A stretch of 64,000 bases of DNA from Sphingobium bisphenolivorans (lineage in GTDB: Bacteria > Pseudomonadota > Alphaproteobacteria > Sphingomonadales > Sphingomonadaceae), in NCBI RefSeq assembly GCF_000412635.1, contig NZ_ASTG01000024.1, positions 1 to 64,000 on the forward strand. The letters are read 5' to 3'. This document shows positions 7,802 to 15,086 of this stretch, piece after piece (the first letter of the stretch is position 1; every line of letters starts with the position of its first letter). The notes below the pieces were generated by a model that worked only from the letters and a program-made list of their open reading frames with translations, was not told the origin of the DNA and ran no database searches. The position numbers and the translations under genes are program-made.

Positions 7802-7809
7802 ACAAGTAT

Positions 7810-7902
7810 GAAGTTGGGAAGGCCCGGCACCAGCTGGCACTGCACCTCCACCCCGCGCGCCTCCAGCCCCAGATAGGCGACCGTCGATACCGTCGAAACC
7901 AA
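7810..7902 (-). pseudogene. comM: comM (yifB, Mg-chelatase-like ATPase), N-terminal fragment interrupted
   Basis: From a TTG at 7902 with AGGGGGA upstream, the minus strand encodes MVSTVSTVAYLGLEAR, then GVEVQCQLVPGLPNF. This is the conserved N-terminus of ComM/YifB, a helicase-like ATPase that aids branch migration during natural transformation. The normal continuation (IVGLPDKAV-like) is missing. After PNF the frame reads ILVLTQT and stops in unrelated A/T-rich sequence. So comM is truncated after ~31 codons by the accessory segment; the remainder would lie left of the window if the island is a simple insertion. Confidence 0.8.
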
Positions 7903-7939
7903 TGAACATCCCCCTGGCGACTACCCCGCCCGAACCTCT

Positions 7940-8007
7940 CTGTGCTCCTGCGATGGCGGGAGCCTGGTTCCAAAGGTCGGACCGGGTCCCAGCCTTCGCA
8001 GGAACAG
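7940..8007. repeat. large imperfect hairpin with CCTGCG-type arms
   Basis: An arm at 7940-7967 (containing TCCTGCGATGGCGGGA) faces an inverted arm at 7982-8007 (TCCCAGCCTTCGCAGGA) with a few mismatches, forming a long stem between comM and rlmE. A related short palindrome with a CCTGCGCAGG core occurs at 56539-56560. Such elements are dispersed between genes in sphingomonads. No gene is seen in the rest of 7903-8034. Confidence 0.6.
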
Positions 8008-8034
8008 GAGGACGTTTCAATCTCTTAGCAGCGA

Positions 8035-8709
8035 TCAGCCCTCTGCTTCAGGACGCCCCTTGAACCCCTGCGCGACGACATACCATTCGACGCTGCCCTT
8101 CCGGCTGGCGGGTGGCTTGGCATGTTTAATCGTCGTGAAATGCCTTTTCAGGATCGCGAGCAGGTCAGCGTCGGTGCCACCCGCGAACACCTTCGCCACG
8201 AAGGTGCCGCCCTTGCGCAGATTCTCCACCGCGAACATCGCGGCCGCCTCGACCAGCCCCATGGTGCGCAGATGGTCCGTCGCCGCATGCCCGACCGTGT
8301 TCGCCGCCATGTCGGATATCACCAGATCCGGCGCATCGCCCAAGGCTTCGGCCAGCAGCGCTGGCGCCTTGTCGTCCATGAAGTCCATCTGGAACAGCGT
8401 CACGCCGGGAATCGGATCGGTCGGCAGCAGGTCGATGCCGACGACCTTCGCCTTGGGACAGAGTTTCCGCACCACCTGCGCCCAGCCGCCTGGCGCCACG
8501 CCCAGGTCGACGACCGCGCGCGATCCCTTCACGAAGTGGAACTTCTCGTCCAACTCGATCAGCTTGAAGGCGGCGCGGCTGCGCCACCCCTCCGCCTTGG
8601 CTCGCCGGACATAGGGATCGTTCAACTGCCGTTCGAGCCAGCGGGTGGACTGCGCCGTCCGCCCCTTCGCCGTCTTGACCCGCACCTTGCCGGCGCCCGT
8701 GCCTCTCAC
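8035..8709 (-). CDS. rlmE: 23S rRNA (uridine-2'-O)-methyltransferase RlmE (FtsJ/RrmJ)
   Basis: RlmE methylates the 2'-O of U2552 in the A-loop of 23S rRNA using SAM, late in 50S assembly. The protein shows the FtsJ fold with SRAAFKL (Lys49), the SAM motif VDLGVAPGGWAQV, SDMAANTVGH (Asp133), VAKVFAGG (Lys173) and GSVEWYVVA (Glu208), which form the K-D-K-E catalytic tetrad. The frame is open much further upstream, but the GTG at 8709 overlaps the ppx stop by four bases and gives a normal 224-residue protein, so coupled translation with ppx is likely. Confidence 0.95.
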   Translation of the reverse strand: MRGTGAGKVRVKTAKGRTAQSTRWLERQLNDPYVRRAKAEGWRSRAAFKLIELDEKFHFVKGSRAVVDLGVAPGGWAQVVRKLCPKAKVVGIDLLPTDPIPGVTLFQMDFMDDKAPALLAEALGDAPDLVISDMAANTVGHAATDHLRTMGLVEAAAMFAVENLRKGGTFVAKVFAGGTDADLLAILKRHFTTIKHAKPPASRKGSVEWYVVAQGFKGRPEAEG

Positions 8710-9824
8710 ATCTTCACTCCATCGCGGTCCATCAGGCCGCGCAATATGCCTTCGCGGATCCCTCGATCGGCGACCCCCAGCCGCCGCGCCGGCCATATGT
8801 CGAGGATCGATTCCAAAATCGCGCAGCCCGCCACGACCAGGTCCGCCCGTTCCGTGCCGATGCAGGGCAGCTTCTGCCGCTCGCTCAGCGGCATGGAGGA
8901 GAGCCGGCCCGAGATCGATCGCATCGACGCGGACGGCACGATCAGCCCGTCGATCGCCTGCCGGTCGTAGCGCGGCAGGTCCAGGTGCAGGCTGGCAAGC
9001 GTCGTCACCGTGCCCGATGTGCCCAGCAATCTTATGTCGCATTCCGGGCGCGGGAGCCGCCGTGCCAGCGGGGCGAAGGCATCCGCCACGCGCGCGCGCA
9101 TCCGGCCATAGGCTTCCAGCCGTGTCGATCCATCCGCATGATCGAACGGCTCGCTTTCGGTCAGCGACACCACGCCCCAGGGCGCGCTCAGCCAATCCAC
9201 GATCCGGGGCGCCCCCTCCCGGCGGGAATCGACCAGCACCAGTTCGGTCGATCCCCCGCCAATGTCGAAGATCAGCGCGGGGCCGTCACCCGGCTCCAGC
9301 AGCGCATGGCAGCCCATCACTGCCAGTCGCGCTTCCTCCTGCGCGCTGATGATGTCGAGCGCAATGCCGGTTTCCCGATAGACACGCTGGATGAAATCGG
9401 ACCCGTTCGATGCCCGGCGGCACGCCTCCGTCGCGACCGACCGCGCCAGCGTGACATGGCGCCGCCGCAGCTTGTCGGCGCAAACCGACAGGGCGGATAT
9501 GGCACGTTCGATCGCCTCATCGCTCAGGCGGCCCGATGCCGCCAGCCCCTCGCCCAACCGGACGATCCGAGAAAAGGCATCGACCACGATGAATCCGTCC
9601 GCAGAGGGTTTCGCGATCAACAGGCGGCAATTATTGGTGCCAAGATCGATGGCCGCATAGGAACGGCGTCCGCGCGGCGGATGAGGCAACAGGCCCCGCG
9701 GTTTCGACGGGGGAGTGAGGGCCGCAGCCTTGCTCCCAATGCCCTCACCGGAACGGACCCCTTTGCCCGAAACTCCGCCGGCTGGGCCGGAACTCTGCGG
9801 CGATGGGCGGCTGTGCTGCACCAT
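8706..9824 (-). CDS. ppx: Ppx/GppA exopolyphosphatase/guanosine pentaphosphatase family protein
   Basis: The family hydrolyses polyphosphate and/or pppGpp with an actin-like (ASKHA) fold. Visible motifs are the phosphate loop YAAIDLGTNNCRLLIA, SVATEACRRASN, the second glycine loop ALIFDIGGGSTELVLV, and LLGTSGTVTTLASL. About 372 residues covers the two N-terminal ASKHA domains but not the C-terminal HD region of long Ppx, so this is the short form. The first ~55 residues are a Pro/Gly-rich, low-complexity extension. The start at 9824 (MVQHSRP) is chosen over 9908 because the longer form only adds basic residues. rlmE overlaps its 3' end. Confidence 0.9.
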   Translation of the reverse strand: MVQHSRPSPQSSGPAGGVSGKGVRSGEGIGSKAAALTPPSKPRGLLPHPPRGRRSYAAIDLGTNNCRLLIAKPSADGFIVVDAFSRIVRLGEGLAASGRLSDEAIERAISALSVCADKLRRRHVTLARSVATEACRRASNGSDFIQRVYRETGIALDIISAQEEARLAVMGCHALLEPGDGPALIFDIGGGSTELVLVDSRREGAPRIVDWLSAPWGVVSLTESEPFDHADGSTRLEAYGRMRARVADAFAPLARRLPRPECDIRLLGTSGTVTTLASLHLDLPRYDRQAIDGLIVPSASMRSISGRLSSMPLSERQKLPCIGTERADLVVAGCAILESILDIWPARRLGVADRGIREGILRGLMDRDGVKM

Positions 9825-9927
9825 GGCCGTATCTCTTTTCTTCTTCGCCAGCGCGGACAAGCGCCGGAACTTGGCGTCAAGAGTAGGCAAAGGATGACCA
9901 AAGCGCAAGGCGCGCGCAGGAAAGCTC

Positions 9928-10329
9928 TTACAGAAGCGGCAGAAGCGCGGCGACGATCCAGCGTTCCTCGGCGCGCAGCACGCCCCAGGCCCGTGCGGCG
10001 GCGCGGCTGTCCATCACCTCGACGCCGATGCCCCGTGCCTCCAGCTCCCGGACAAAGGCCCGCGCGGGCTGGCGCAATCCCGCTCCTGTTCCGAGCAGGA
10101 GGAATTCGGGAAGCGGGTCGAGATCGAGCAGGTCGCCAAGGTCCGCCACCGACAAGGCGGCAACGGCCGGAGCTGCCTGCCATGCCAGCGCCCGGACAGG
10201 GGAGAGAAGAAGGCCGCCGGGAAAGACATCATCCTTTACCCGAAAGCCCCGGCCGGAAAAGCCGGTGACGATTGGTCCCTGCCCCGTCTCGTCGCGGCGC
10301 AGCTCGATCCCGGTGCGCTTTTCGTTCAG
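9928..10329 (-). CDS. Mth938-like (DUF498/NDUFAF3-like) domain protein, probable CTG start
   Basis: Residues 15-125 carry the Mth938 fold signature: TGFSGRGFRVKDDVFPGGLLL, then LPEFLLLGTGAGLRQP and a helical GIGVEVMDSRAAARAWGVL end. The family includes mitochondrial complex I assembly factor NDUFAF3, and bacterial members commonly follow secDF-yajC. No ATG, GTG or TTG fits in frame near the homologous start. CTG at 10327-10329 overlaps the secF TGA by four bases (CTGA) and gives 133 residues, the expected size. Translation by coupling from an unusual CTG start is inferred; an uncharacterised start elsewhere cannot be excluded. Confidence 0.85.
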   Translation of the reverse strand: MNEKRTGIELRRDETGQGPIVTGFSGRGFRVKDDVFPGGLLLSPVRALAWQAAPAVAALSVADLGDLLDLDPLPEFLLLGTGAGLRQPARAFVRELEARGIGVEVMDSRAAARAWGVLRAEERWIVAALLPLL

Positions 10330-11312
10330 GGCCGCGCTCCGTCGTCGCGCGGACCCATCCGCTCCGCCTGCGCCGCGATATTGACCTTGCTCGCCTTCTT
10401 CTCGGCCGCTGCGGGCGACAGGCCGAGCGTGATCAGCAGCGAGGAGGAGACATAGACCGAGGAATAAGTGCCGACGATGATGCCCAGCATCATGGCGGCG
10501 GTGAAGCCGCGCAGCACATGGCCGCCCAGCAGCAGCAGCGCACCCAGGGCCAGTAGCACCGTGACCGACGTCATGACCGTGCGCGGCAGCGTCTCGTTGA
10601 CGGACAGGTCGATCAGCGCCTTCATGTCCATCTTGCGATATTTCCGCATATTCTCCCGAATGCGGTCGTCGATCACCATCTTGTCGTTGATCGAGTACCC
10701 TACGATTGTCAGCACGGCCGCGACGATGTTGAGGTCGAATTCCAACTGCGTGATCGCGAAGAAGCCGAGCGTCATCAGCACGTCGTGCATGATCGCGACG
10801 AAAGTCGATATGCCGAACTGCCATTCGTAGCGGAACCAGGAAAAGATCGCGATGCCGATCACCGCCAGCATCACCGCCAGCACGCCGTTCTGGATCAACT
10901 CACCCGACACCTTGCCCGACACCGTGTCGTAGCGGGAGAAGGTCACGCCGGGAAATTCCGCCGCCAGCGCCTTGCGCGCTTTTTCAACGACGGCGTTCGA
11001 CGCGCCAGCACCGCCCTGTTCAGGTAGCGGCAGGCGGATCTGCACCGTCTTGGGATCGCCGAACTGCTGGAGCGAGCCGTCGCCCACGCCCAGCCGGTCG
11101 ATCACGGTGCGCACCTTGTCGGTCTGCACCGGTTCCTGAAACTTCGCCTCGATCATCAGCCCACCGACGAAATCGACGCCGAGGTTCAGCCCCTTGTACA
11201 GGGTCGCACCCACCGCCAGCACCGTCAGCAACGCCGTCAGCGCAAAGGCCCAGTGACGCAGCTTGACGAAGCCGATATTGGTGTTGTCAGGGACGAGCTT
11301 AAGCAGTTTCAT
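10326..11312 (-). CDS. secF: protein translocase subunit SecF
   Basis: SecF works with SecD in the inner membrane to drive late steps of Sec-dependent export using the proton-motive force. The 328-residue protein has the first transmembrane segment at ~20-38, the characteristic GLNLGVDFVGGLMIEAKF just after it, a periplasmic domain, then five membrane helices including LEFDLNIVAAVLTIVGYSINDKMVIDDRIREN and the NETLPRTVMTS motif. GGAGAGA precedes the ATG. It lies 16 bases after secD and its stop overlaps the start of the Mth938 gene. Confidence 0.97.
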   Translation of the reverse strand: MKLLKLVPDNTNIGFVKLRHWAFALTALLTVLAVGATLYKGLNLGVDFVGGLMIEAKFQEPVQTDKVRTVIDRLGVGDGSLQQFGDPKTVQIRLPLPEQGGAGASNAVVEKARKALAAEFPGVTFSRYDTVSGKVSGELIQNGVLAVMLAVIGIAIFSWFRYEWQFGISTFVAIMHDVLMTLGFFAITQLEFDLNIVAAVLTIVGYSINDKMVIDDRIRENMRKYRKMDMKALIDLSVNETLPRTVMTSVTVLLALGALLLLGGHVLRGFTAAMMLGIIVGTYSSVYVSSSLLITLGLSPAAAEKKASKVNIAAQAERMGPRDDGARP

Positions 11313-11328
11313 AGTCTCTCTCCGCCCG

Positions 11329-12930
11329 TCAAATATGAATTTCGGTCGGGCGATGGGTGCGGACCCAGCGGGACACGAGCAGGCGCGTGAAGGTGACGGC
11401 GGTGAACACGCTGGTGGCGATGCCGATCAGCAGCACGATCGCGAAGCCCTTGACCGGGCCGGAGCCGAGCGCGAGCATGATGCCGCCGGCGATGGCGTGG
11501 GTCACGTTCGCTTCGAAGATGGTGCGGCTGGCTTCCTTATAGCCATGTTCGATCGACTGGACGACGTTGCGCCCGCGCCGCCGCTCTTCGCGGATGCGCT
11601 CGTAGATCAGCACGTTCGCGTCGACCGCCGTGCCGATCGTCAGCACGAAGCCGGCGATGCCGGGCAGCGTCAGCGTGGCGTTCAGCATGCCCATCACGCC
11701 CAGGATCACCAGCACGTTGATGGCGACCGCGAGGTTGGCGTAAATGCCGAAGCGGCCATAGCTCACGAACATGAAGGCCGCGACCGCCGCGACCGCGATG
11801 ATCGACGCGAGCAAGCCTGCTTTGATCGAGTCCGCGCCAAGCTGGGGGCCTACTGTACGCTCCTCCACCACGGTGAGCGCGACAGGCAGCTTGCCCGAGC
11901 GTAGCGCGATGGCGAGCTGGTTGGCGCTCTCCACCGTGAAGCTGCCGCTGATCTGCGCGGAACCGCCCAGGATCGGCTCGTTGATGTTCGGCGCGGAGAG
12001 CACCTTGCCGTCCAGGATGATGGCGAAGGGCTTGTTGACATTCTGCGACGTCACCTGGCCGAACTTGCGGCCGCCCGCGCCGTTGAAGCGGATATTGACG
12101 ATCGGCTCGTTGCCCTGCTCGCTGAAGCCCTGCTGCGCATCGGTCAGATCCTCGCCCGACACCATGACCTGCCGCTGGACGGCGATCACTGGCGAGCCCG
12201 ACGGATTGGCCGGATAGGGCAGGACTTCGCTGCCGACCGGCGCGCGGCCCTGCGCCACTTCAGCCGGGTTGGCGGTCGTGTCCACCAGCTTGAATTCCAG
12301 CTTGGCGGTCTGACCCAGCAAAGCCTTCAGCGCGCGGGGGTCCTGAAGACCCGGCACCTGCACGACGATGCGGTTGCCACCCTGCTGCTGAATGGTCGGT
12401 TCGCGCGTGCCCATTTCGTCGATGCGCTTGCGGATGACTTCGGTCGCGACTTCCATCGCACTCTTGACCGCATTGTCGATCCCCGCCTGCGTCGGCGTAA
12501 TGGTGATGGTGGTGCTGTTCACCACCTCGACATTGAAGTCGCGTTGGCCGGTGAGGCCCGCGCCCTGCGTCAGCGGGCGGATGCGCTCGACAGCGGCATC
12601 GACCTGCGAAGGGTCGCGCACCATGAAGCTCAGGCGGCCGTCTCGGCTGGAAATGTCACCGATCGCGATGCGCGGATCGCCGCGGCGCAGTTCGGTGCGA
12701 ACCTGCTCCTCCATATTGGCGAGGCGCTGTTTCGCGACGTCCTGCGTGGAGGCTTCGAGCAGCAGATGGCTGCCGCCCGACAGGTCGAGGCCCAGATTCA
12801 CCCGCGTCCGCATGAAGGCCGGCAGACGCTCCACCGTCGAATCCGGCAGGAAGCTCGGCACGGAACAGAGGATGCCGATCAGCAGCGGCAGCAGGATCGC
12901 GGCGACCGTCCAGCGCGAAAAGTTCAGCAT
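11329..12930 (-). CDS. secD: protein translocase subunit SecD
   Basis: SecD is the larger partner of SecF. The 533-residue protein begins with a membrane segment (AAILLPLLIGILCSVPSFLP), followed by VNLGLDLSGGSHLLLE, the large periplasmic P1 domain (including a GEDLTDAQ segment), and a C-terminal block of membrane helices with TLPGIAGFVLTIGTAVDANVLIYERIREE, the conserved charged motif of the SecDF/RND family. Five bases separate it from yajC upstream, which confirms the yajC-secD-secF operon order. Confidence 0.97.
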   Translation of the reverse strand: MLNFSRWTVAAILLPLLIGILCSVPSFLPDSTVERLPAFMRTRVNLGLDLSGGSHLLLEASTQDVAKQRLANMEEQVRTELRRGDPRIAIGDISSRDGRLSFMVRDPSQVDAAVERIRPLTQGAGLTGQRDFNVEVVNSTTITITPTQAGIDNAVKSAMEVATEVIRKRIDEMGTREPTIQQQGGNRIVVQVPGLQDPRALKALLGQTAKLEFKLVDTTANPAEVAQGRAPVGSEVLPYPANPSGSPVIAVQRQVMVSGEDLTDAQQGFSEQGNEPIVNIRFNGAGGRKFGQVTSQNVNKPFAIILDGKVLSAPNINEPILGGSAQISGSFTVESANQLAIALRSGKLPVALTVVEERTVGPQLGADSIKAGLLASIIAVAAVAAFMFVSYGRFGIYANLAVAINVLVILGVMGMLNATLTLPGIAGFVLTIGTAVDANVLIYERIREERRRGRNVVQSIEHGYKEASRTIFEANVTHAIAGGIMLALGSGPVKGFAIVLLIGIATSVFTAVTFTRLLVSRWVRTHRPTEIHI

Positions 12931-12935
12931 AGGGG

Positions 12936-13271
12936 TCAGTCGTTCGCAGGCTTGGCGGTGGCGGGATCGATCACGTCGGTCAGCGTGGACTTCACCGCCT
13001 TCACCTTCATGCCCGGCGCCAGTTCCACATCGACGTAAAATTCATCGACGCGCGCGACCTTGCCCACAAGGCCCCCGCCGGTCACCACCTGGTCACCCTT
13101 TTTGACGGCGTCGATCTTGGTCCTGTGCTCCTTCATTTTCTTCTGCTGCGGACGGATCAGCAGAAAATAGAAGACCACGAAGATGAGGACCAGCGGAGCC
13201 ATCTGCACCAGCATGGAGGCACCGGACGATTCCCCGCCCGCAGTCTGGGCAAAGGCTGGAGATATGAACAT
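12936..13271 (-). CDS. yajC: Sec translocon accessory subunit YajC
   Basis: YajC is a single-span inner-membrane protein associated with SecDF. The 111-residue product starts MFISPAFAQTAGG, has one hydrophobic helix (MAPLVLIFVVFYFLLIRPQQKKMKEH, split here as about residues 25-42 followed by the diagnostic RPQQKK), and then the small cytosolic domain with GDQVVTGGGLVGKV. The longer frame from 13334 has no support. It is the first gene of the yajC-secD-secF-Mth938 operon, so the operon promoter should lie in 13272-13460 on the minus strand. Confidence 0.95.
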   Translation of the reverse strand: MFISPAFAQTAGGESSGASMLVQMAPLVLIFVVFYFLLIRPQQKKMKEHRTKIDAVKKGDQVVTGGGLVGKVARVDEFYVDVELAPGMKVKAVKSTLTDVIDPATAKPAND

Positions 13272-13461
13272 GCTTGGGACTTTCGCCTTGTTGTCTTGTC
13301 CGCCACAGGGCGCCGCCAAGCGCCTGTAGATCAAGGGCGGGCGGCTAACACAGATGAGCGGGCCGAGGCAATATGATTAGGCCCCCCTGAAGAAAGGGCG
13401 AAGGCGCGCATCGAATCCCTTGCATAATGCGCAAACTGCTTCTAATTGCCGCCGCTCCGGT

Positions 13462-13538
13462 CGGGACGTAGCGCAGCCTGGTAGCGCATCACACTGGGGG
13501 TGTGGGGGTCGGAGGTTCGAATCCTCTCGTCCCGACCA
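13462..13538 (+). tRNA. tRNA-Pro (anticodon GGG)
   Basis: The cloverleaf is complete: acceptor CGGGACG pairs with CGTCCCG, the D-arm is GCGC...GCGC, the anticodon loop is CTGGGGG with anticodon GGG, and the T-arm holds TTCGAAT between GGAGG and CCTCT. A discriminator A and an encoded CCA end it at 13538. It reads Pro codons CCC/CCU. A prophage-like lysis pair begins 140 bases downstream. Confidence 0.97.
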
Positions 13539-13593
13539 AAATTCCTGAGCCCCTGCGGCAGTCCCCCACATTTGTCTGCAACGGTGTGAACTT

Positions 13594-13614
13594 CGGCTTT
13601 GGCGCCGTTTTTTT
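13594..13614 (+). terminator. terminator after tRNA-Pro
   Basis: A short stem CGGC/GCCG (13594-13607) is followed at once by seven Ts. The stem is weak but the T-tract is clear. Confidence 0.5.
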
Positions 13615-13678
13615 CTGCTGTCCTACAGCGAACCAAATGGGATAAATGACCCGCCTTCATCAATGGGAAGGCAGTATC

Positions 13679-14218
13679 ATGGACATTTCGAAGCTGATCG
13701 ACGAAGTCATCGCTCGCGAAGGCGGCTATAGCAACCATCCGGCGGACCGCGGCGGGCCGACGATTTTCGGCATCACGCAAAGCGTGGCTCGCGCCAACGG
13801 CTATATGGGTGACATGCGCAGCCTGCCGCGCGCCGTGGCGGAAGCGATTTATCGCAAATCCTATTGGGAAAAGCCGGGCTTCGCTTTCGTCGCGGAACTG
13901 GCGCCTGCTCTGGCAGAGGAACTGTTCGACACGGGCGTAAACATGGGGCCAGACACGGCCAGCGGCTTCCTGCAGCGGGCGCTCAACGCGCTCAACCGCA
14001 ATGGGCGCGACTATCCGGACCTGGCGGTCGACCAAGCCATAGGGGCCAAGACTCTGCGCGCGCTCGGCGCCTTTCTGCGGTTGCGGGGCAATGCGGGCGA
14101 GAAGGTCCTGCTGAAGGCGATCGAAGCGCTTCAGGGGGAACGCTACATGGCCCTTGCCGAACACCGGCCCGCCAATGAGGCCTTCCTCTACGGCTGGCTT
14201 GCCAACCGGCTCGGCTAG
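13679..14218 (+). CDS. glycoside hydrolase family 108 endolysin (N-acetylmuramidase-like)
   Basis: The N-terminus has the GH108 signature REGGYSNHPADRGGPTIFGIT, with Glu14 as the expected catalytic acid, followed by helical segments (ELAPALAEELFDTGVNMG) and a C-terminal peptidoglycan-binding part (PDLAVDQAIGAKTLRAL). At 179 residues it has the usual endolysin size and no signal peptide, so release should depend on a holin. GGGAAGG precedes the ATG at 13679, preferred over 13646. The holin-like gene starts 11 bases downstream. The pair has no other phage genes around it. Confidence 0.88.
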   Translation: MDISKLIDEVIAREGGYSNHPADRGGPTIFGITQSVARANGYMGDMRSLPRAVAEAIYRKSYWEKPGFAFVAELAPALAEELFDTGVNMGPDTASGFLQRALNALNRNGRDYPDLAVDQAIGAKTLRALGAFLRLRGNAGEKVLLKAIEALQGERYMALAEHRPANEAFLYGWLANRLG

Positions 14219-14229
14219 GGAGGACGCCC

Positions 14230-14499
14230 ATGACGGAACGTTTGAAGCAGGGCGGAGTGGACCGGTGGACGCTGCGCGCTCGCCCCGCCTTCCTCTATGT
14301 CATATACGGCCTGCTGCTCTGGTCGGTGCCGCTGGGCCTGATCGGCGGGGTGCGGCCTGATGTCGCAGCGGCAATCACGCAGGCGATGCGCGCCTATTTC
14401 CTTGCCTTGCCCGAACCGCTCTATGCGCTCTTCGGCACCGGCTATCTCGGCTACACCGCCGCGCGCGCATGGGGGAAGGCGAAGGGCGTCGACCGCTAG
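14230..14499 (+). CDS. holin of the GTA/3TM type
   Basis: The 89-residue protein has a basic N-terminus, then hydrophobic segments at ~20-42 (PAFLYVIYGLLLWSVPLGLIGG) and ~45-80 (PDVAAAITQAMRAYFLALP, PLYALFGTGYLGYTAA), and ends in basic residues. This fits the 3TM holin family found beside endolysins in gene transfer agents and prophages. GGGAGGA precedes the ATG. It should form membrane lesions that let the GH108 enzyme reach the wall. The 3' end overlaps the convergent phosphatase by four bases. Confidence 0.75.
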   Translation: MTERLKQGGVDRWTLRARPAFLYVIYGLLLWSVPLGLIGGVRPDVAAAITQAMRAYFLALPEPLYALFGTGYLGYTAARAWGKAKGVDR

Positions 14500-15086
14500 G
14501 GCCGTTCGTCCCAGCGGATGAGTTCGGGGGCGCCGCTGGGGCCGATCACAAGCTCGCCAAAAGCGCCGGTGCGTAGCTTGAGCGAGGCAGCCGGCCGCGA
14601 GGCGGCGATCAGGGCGAAACGGGCGGCGCCATTGCTGGTCACCAGCAGATCGGCGCCGTCCCCCTCCTGCGCGAACCACTGCTTCCAGGCCGCGATGCGA
14701 TTTTCGGCATCGACATGCCAGCCCGGCGGGGGAATGCCTCGTTCATCCCAGTTTGCGAGCGCCTTCGCACCCAGGCGGGCGAGGACATCCGCCTCGGGGC
14801 GTCCCTCGTCAGGGCCATGGTCGATCTCATTAAGCCAAGGGAGCGGCCCGTCGCTTTGATGATCTGTGGCGGCGGCGATGCGCTCGGCAGTCTCCCGTGC
14901 GCGGCTCAGCGGGCTGCTGTGCAAGCGGCGGATCGTGAGGCCCAATGACGCGAAATGGGCGCCGAGCCGGTCGGCCTGCACGCGCCCGCTTTCGACCAGC
15001 TGGAGGTCGGTACCCGCGCCGATGCGCCGGGCCTGCGCGCTGCTCTCGAACGTGTTGCCGTGACGAATGATGAAAATACGGCGCAT
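14496..15086 (-). CDS. histidine phosphatase (phosphoglycerate mutase-like) family protein
   Basis: The protein begins MRRIFIIRHGNTF, carrying the RHG motif whose His is phosphorylated during catalysis, and continues with LHSSPLSRARETAERIA, the second motif of the superfamily. Only 196 residues long, it is a small branch-2-like phosphatase; the substrate is unknown. Its ATG shares one base with the kdsB stop (TGATG), so it is co-translated with the Kdo genes. A sugar-phosphate or lipid-linked substrate is plausible from that context, but this is inference. Confidence 0.85.
   Translation of the reverse strand: MRRIFIIRHGNTFESSAQARRIGAGTDLQLVESGRVQADRLGAHFASLGLTIRRLHSSPLSRARETAERIAAATDHQSDGPLPWLNEIDHGPDEGRPEADVLARLGAKALANWDERGIPPPGWHVDAENRIAAWKQWFAQEGDGADLLVTSNGAARFALIAASRPAASLKLRTGAFGELVIGPSGAPELIRWDERP

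Larger units (their letters stand above)
1..7809. mobile_element. probable genomic island or transposon, right end (left end outside window)
   Basis: The segment is more A/T-rich by eye than 8 kb onward, carries mostly unrecognised genes plus SRAP and HNH nuclease genes, and stops exactly where the comM reading frame is broken (about 7807-7810). No integrase or transposase lies in the visible part, so the element class is unknown. On the minus strand the island side of the junction contains TGTGTTGACG, and a terminal TGT is typical of Tn7/Tn402/Mu-type ends, but this alone proves nothing. Confidence 0.5.

Noticed and set aside
8035-9195. 386-codon version of rlmE
   Set aside because: The first ~160 residues are out of frame over ppx; the GTG at 8709 overlaps the ppx stop and gives the normal length.
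8985-10268. 427-codon plus-strand open frame
   Set aside because: Antisense to ppx and the Mth938 gene; composition is Arg/Gln/His-rich as in shadow frames.
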